A stretch of DNA of 5,194 bases from an uncultured Marinosulfonomonas sp. (GTDB lineage: Bacteria; Pseudomonadota; Alphaproteobacteria; Rhodobacterales; Rhodobacteraceae): positions 1 through 5,194 of the forward strand of contig CAMZKY010000023.1 of assembly GCA_947311455.1 (NCBI GenBank), given 5' to 3'. Positions 4,951-5,194 of this stretch are shown here, piece after piece (position 1 is the first letter of the stretch; the number at the start of each line of letters is the position of its first letter). A program made the translations under genes and the position numbers. The notes beneath the pieces were generated by a model. The model was not told the DNA's origin, did not search any database, and saw only the letters and a list, made by a program, of their open reading frames with translations.

Positions 4951-5194
4951 TTGATACGCTTATCATCGGGGCTGGCCCCGCCGGATTGATGGCCGCCGAG
5001 GTGCTGTCGGCAGCGGGTAAATCTGTGGTTGTTGCGGATGCAATGCCCACTGTCGCACGCAAATTCCTGATGGCGGGGAAATCGGGCTTAAACCTAACCA
5101 AGGACGAACCGCTTGAGGTGTTTCTGGCCCAATATGACGCCTCGCCTGCGCTGGAACCGATTTTAAAATCTTTTGACAATCGCGCCGTTCAGGA
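4947..5194 (+). CDS. NAD(P)/FAD-dependent oxidoreductase, HI0933/TIGR03862-like, cut by the right edge
   Basis: The first 82 residues of a flavoprotein. MIDTLIIGAGPAGLMAAEVL is a Rossmann beta-alpha-beta start with the FAD-binding GAGPAG at residues 8-13. Asp31 ends the second strand, where an acidic residue usually contacts the FAD ribose. RKFLMAGKSGLNLT (38-51) is the version of the HI0933-family motif found in the uncharacterised TIGR03862 (PP_4765-type) subgroup. Substrate and reaction are not known for that subgroup. The start ATG (4947-4949) overlaps the MscS stop, and no strong ribosome binding site is visible, so translation probably depends on coupling to the upstream gene. The remainder of the protein lies outside the window. 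Confidence 0.88.
   Translation, partial: MIDTLIIGAGPAGLMAAEVLSAAGKSVVVADAMPTVARKFLMAGKSGLNLTKDEPLEVFLAQYDASPALEPILKSFDNRAVQ

Noticed and set aside
4916..5179. 87-codon minus-strand frame
   Set aside because: Antisense to the flavoprotein start, which has a clear FAD-binding motif.

Overview
The window looks like a chromosomal segment of an alphaproteobacterium, most likely Rhodobacterales-like. The main reason is a clear TrcR/DUF1013 protein, a family essentially confined to Alphaproteobacteria. The style of the two tRNAs and the mid-GC codon use agree. The order is inferred from family memory, not from a search.

Layout. Positions 1-77 may hold the N-terminal end of an unrecognised minus-strand gene running off the left edge. 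tRNA-Phe(GAA) follows on the plus strand (231-305) and tRNA-Arg(CCT) on the minus strand (490-566). The two tRNAs converge on a 184-bp spacer that holds an imperfect hairpin. Next come a short-form rsmJ (16S rRNA m2G1516 methyltransferase, 667-1287) and an EVE-domain/UPF0310 protein (1342-1767), both plus strand. A strong bidirectional terminator (1776-1810) separates them from trcR, which is convergent (1831-2565, minus). Divergent from trcR, behind a good sigma70-type promoter, is a secreted RNase T2-family enzyme (2701-3342). A 282-bp intergenic region then carries five tandem copies of an 11-bp unit and a long inverted repeat. It leads into a 441-residue MscS-family channel (3625-4950). 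That gene overlaps by 4 bp (ATGA) an HI0933/TIGR03862-type flavoprotein, which is cut by the right edge.

How the genes relate. Several deal with RNA: two tRNAs, an rRNA methyltransferase, an EVE-domain protein of the PUA-like fold, and a periplasmic or secreted RNase. They sit in separate transcription units on both strands and do not look like one dedicated system. The only tight coupling is between the MscS channel and the flavoprotein. I see no transposase, integrase, CRISPR array, toxin-antitoxin pair or phage gene. The most interesting unexplained DNA is the repeat array plus inverted repeat at 3387-3569, upstream of the channel gene. A second point is the Gln in place of the usual catalytic Glu in the RNase T2 motif.
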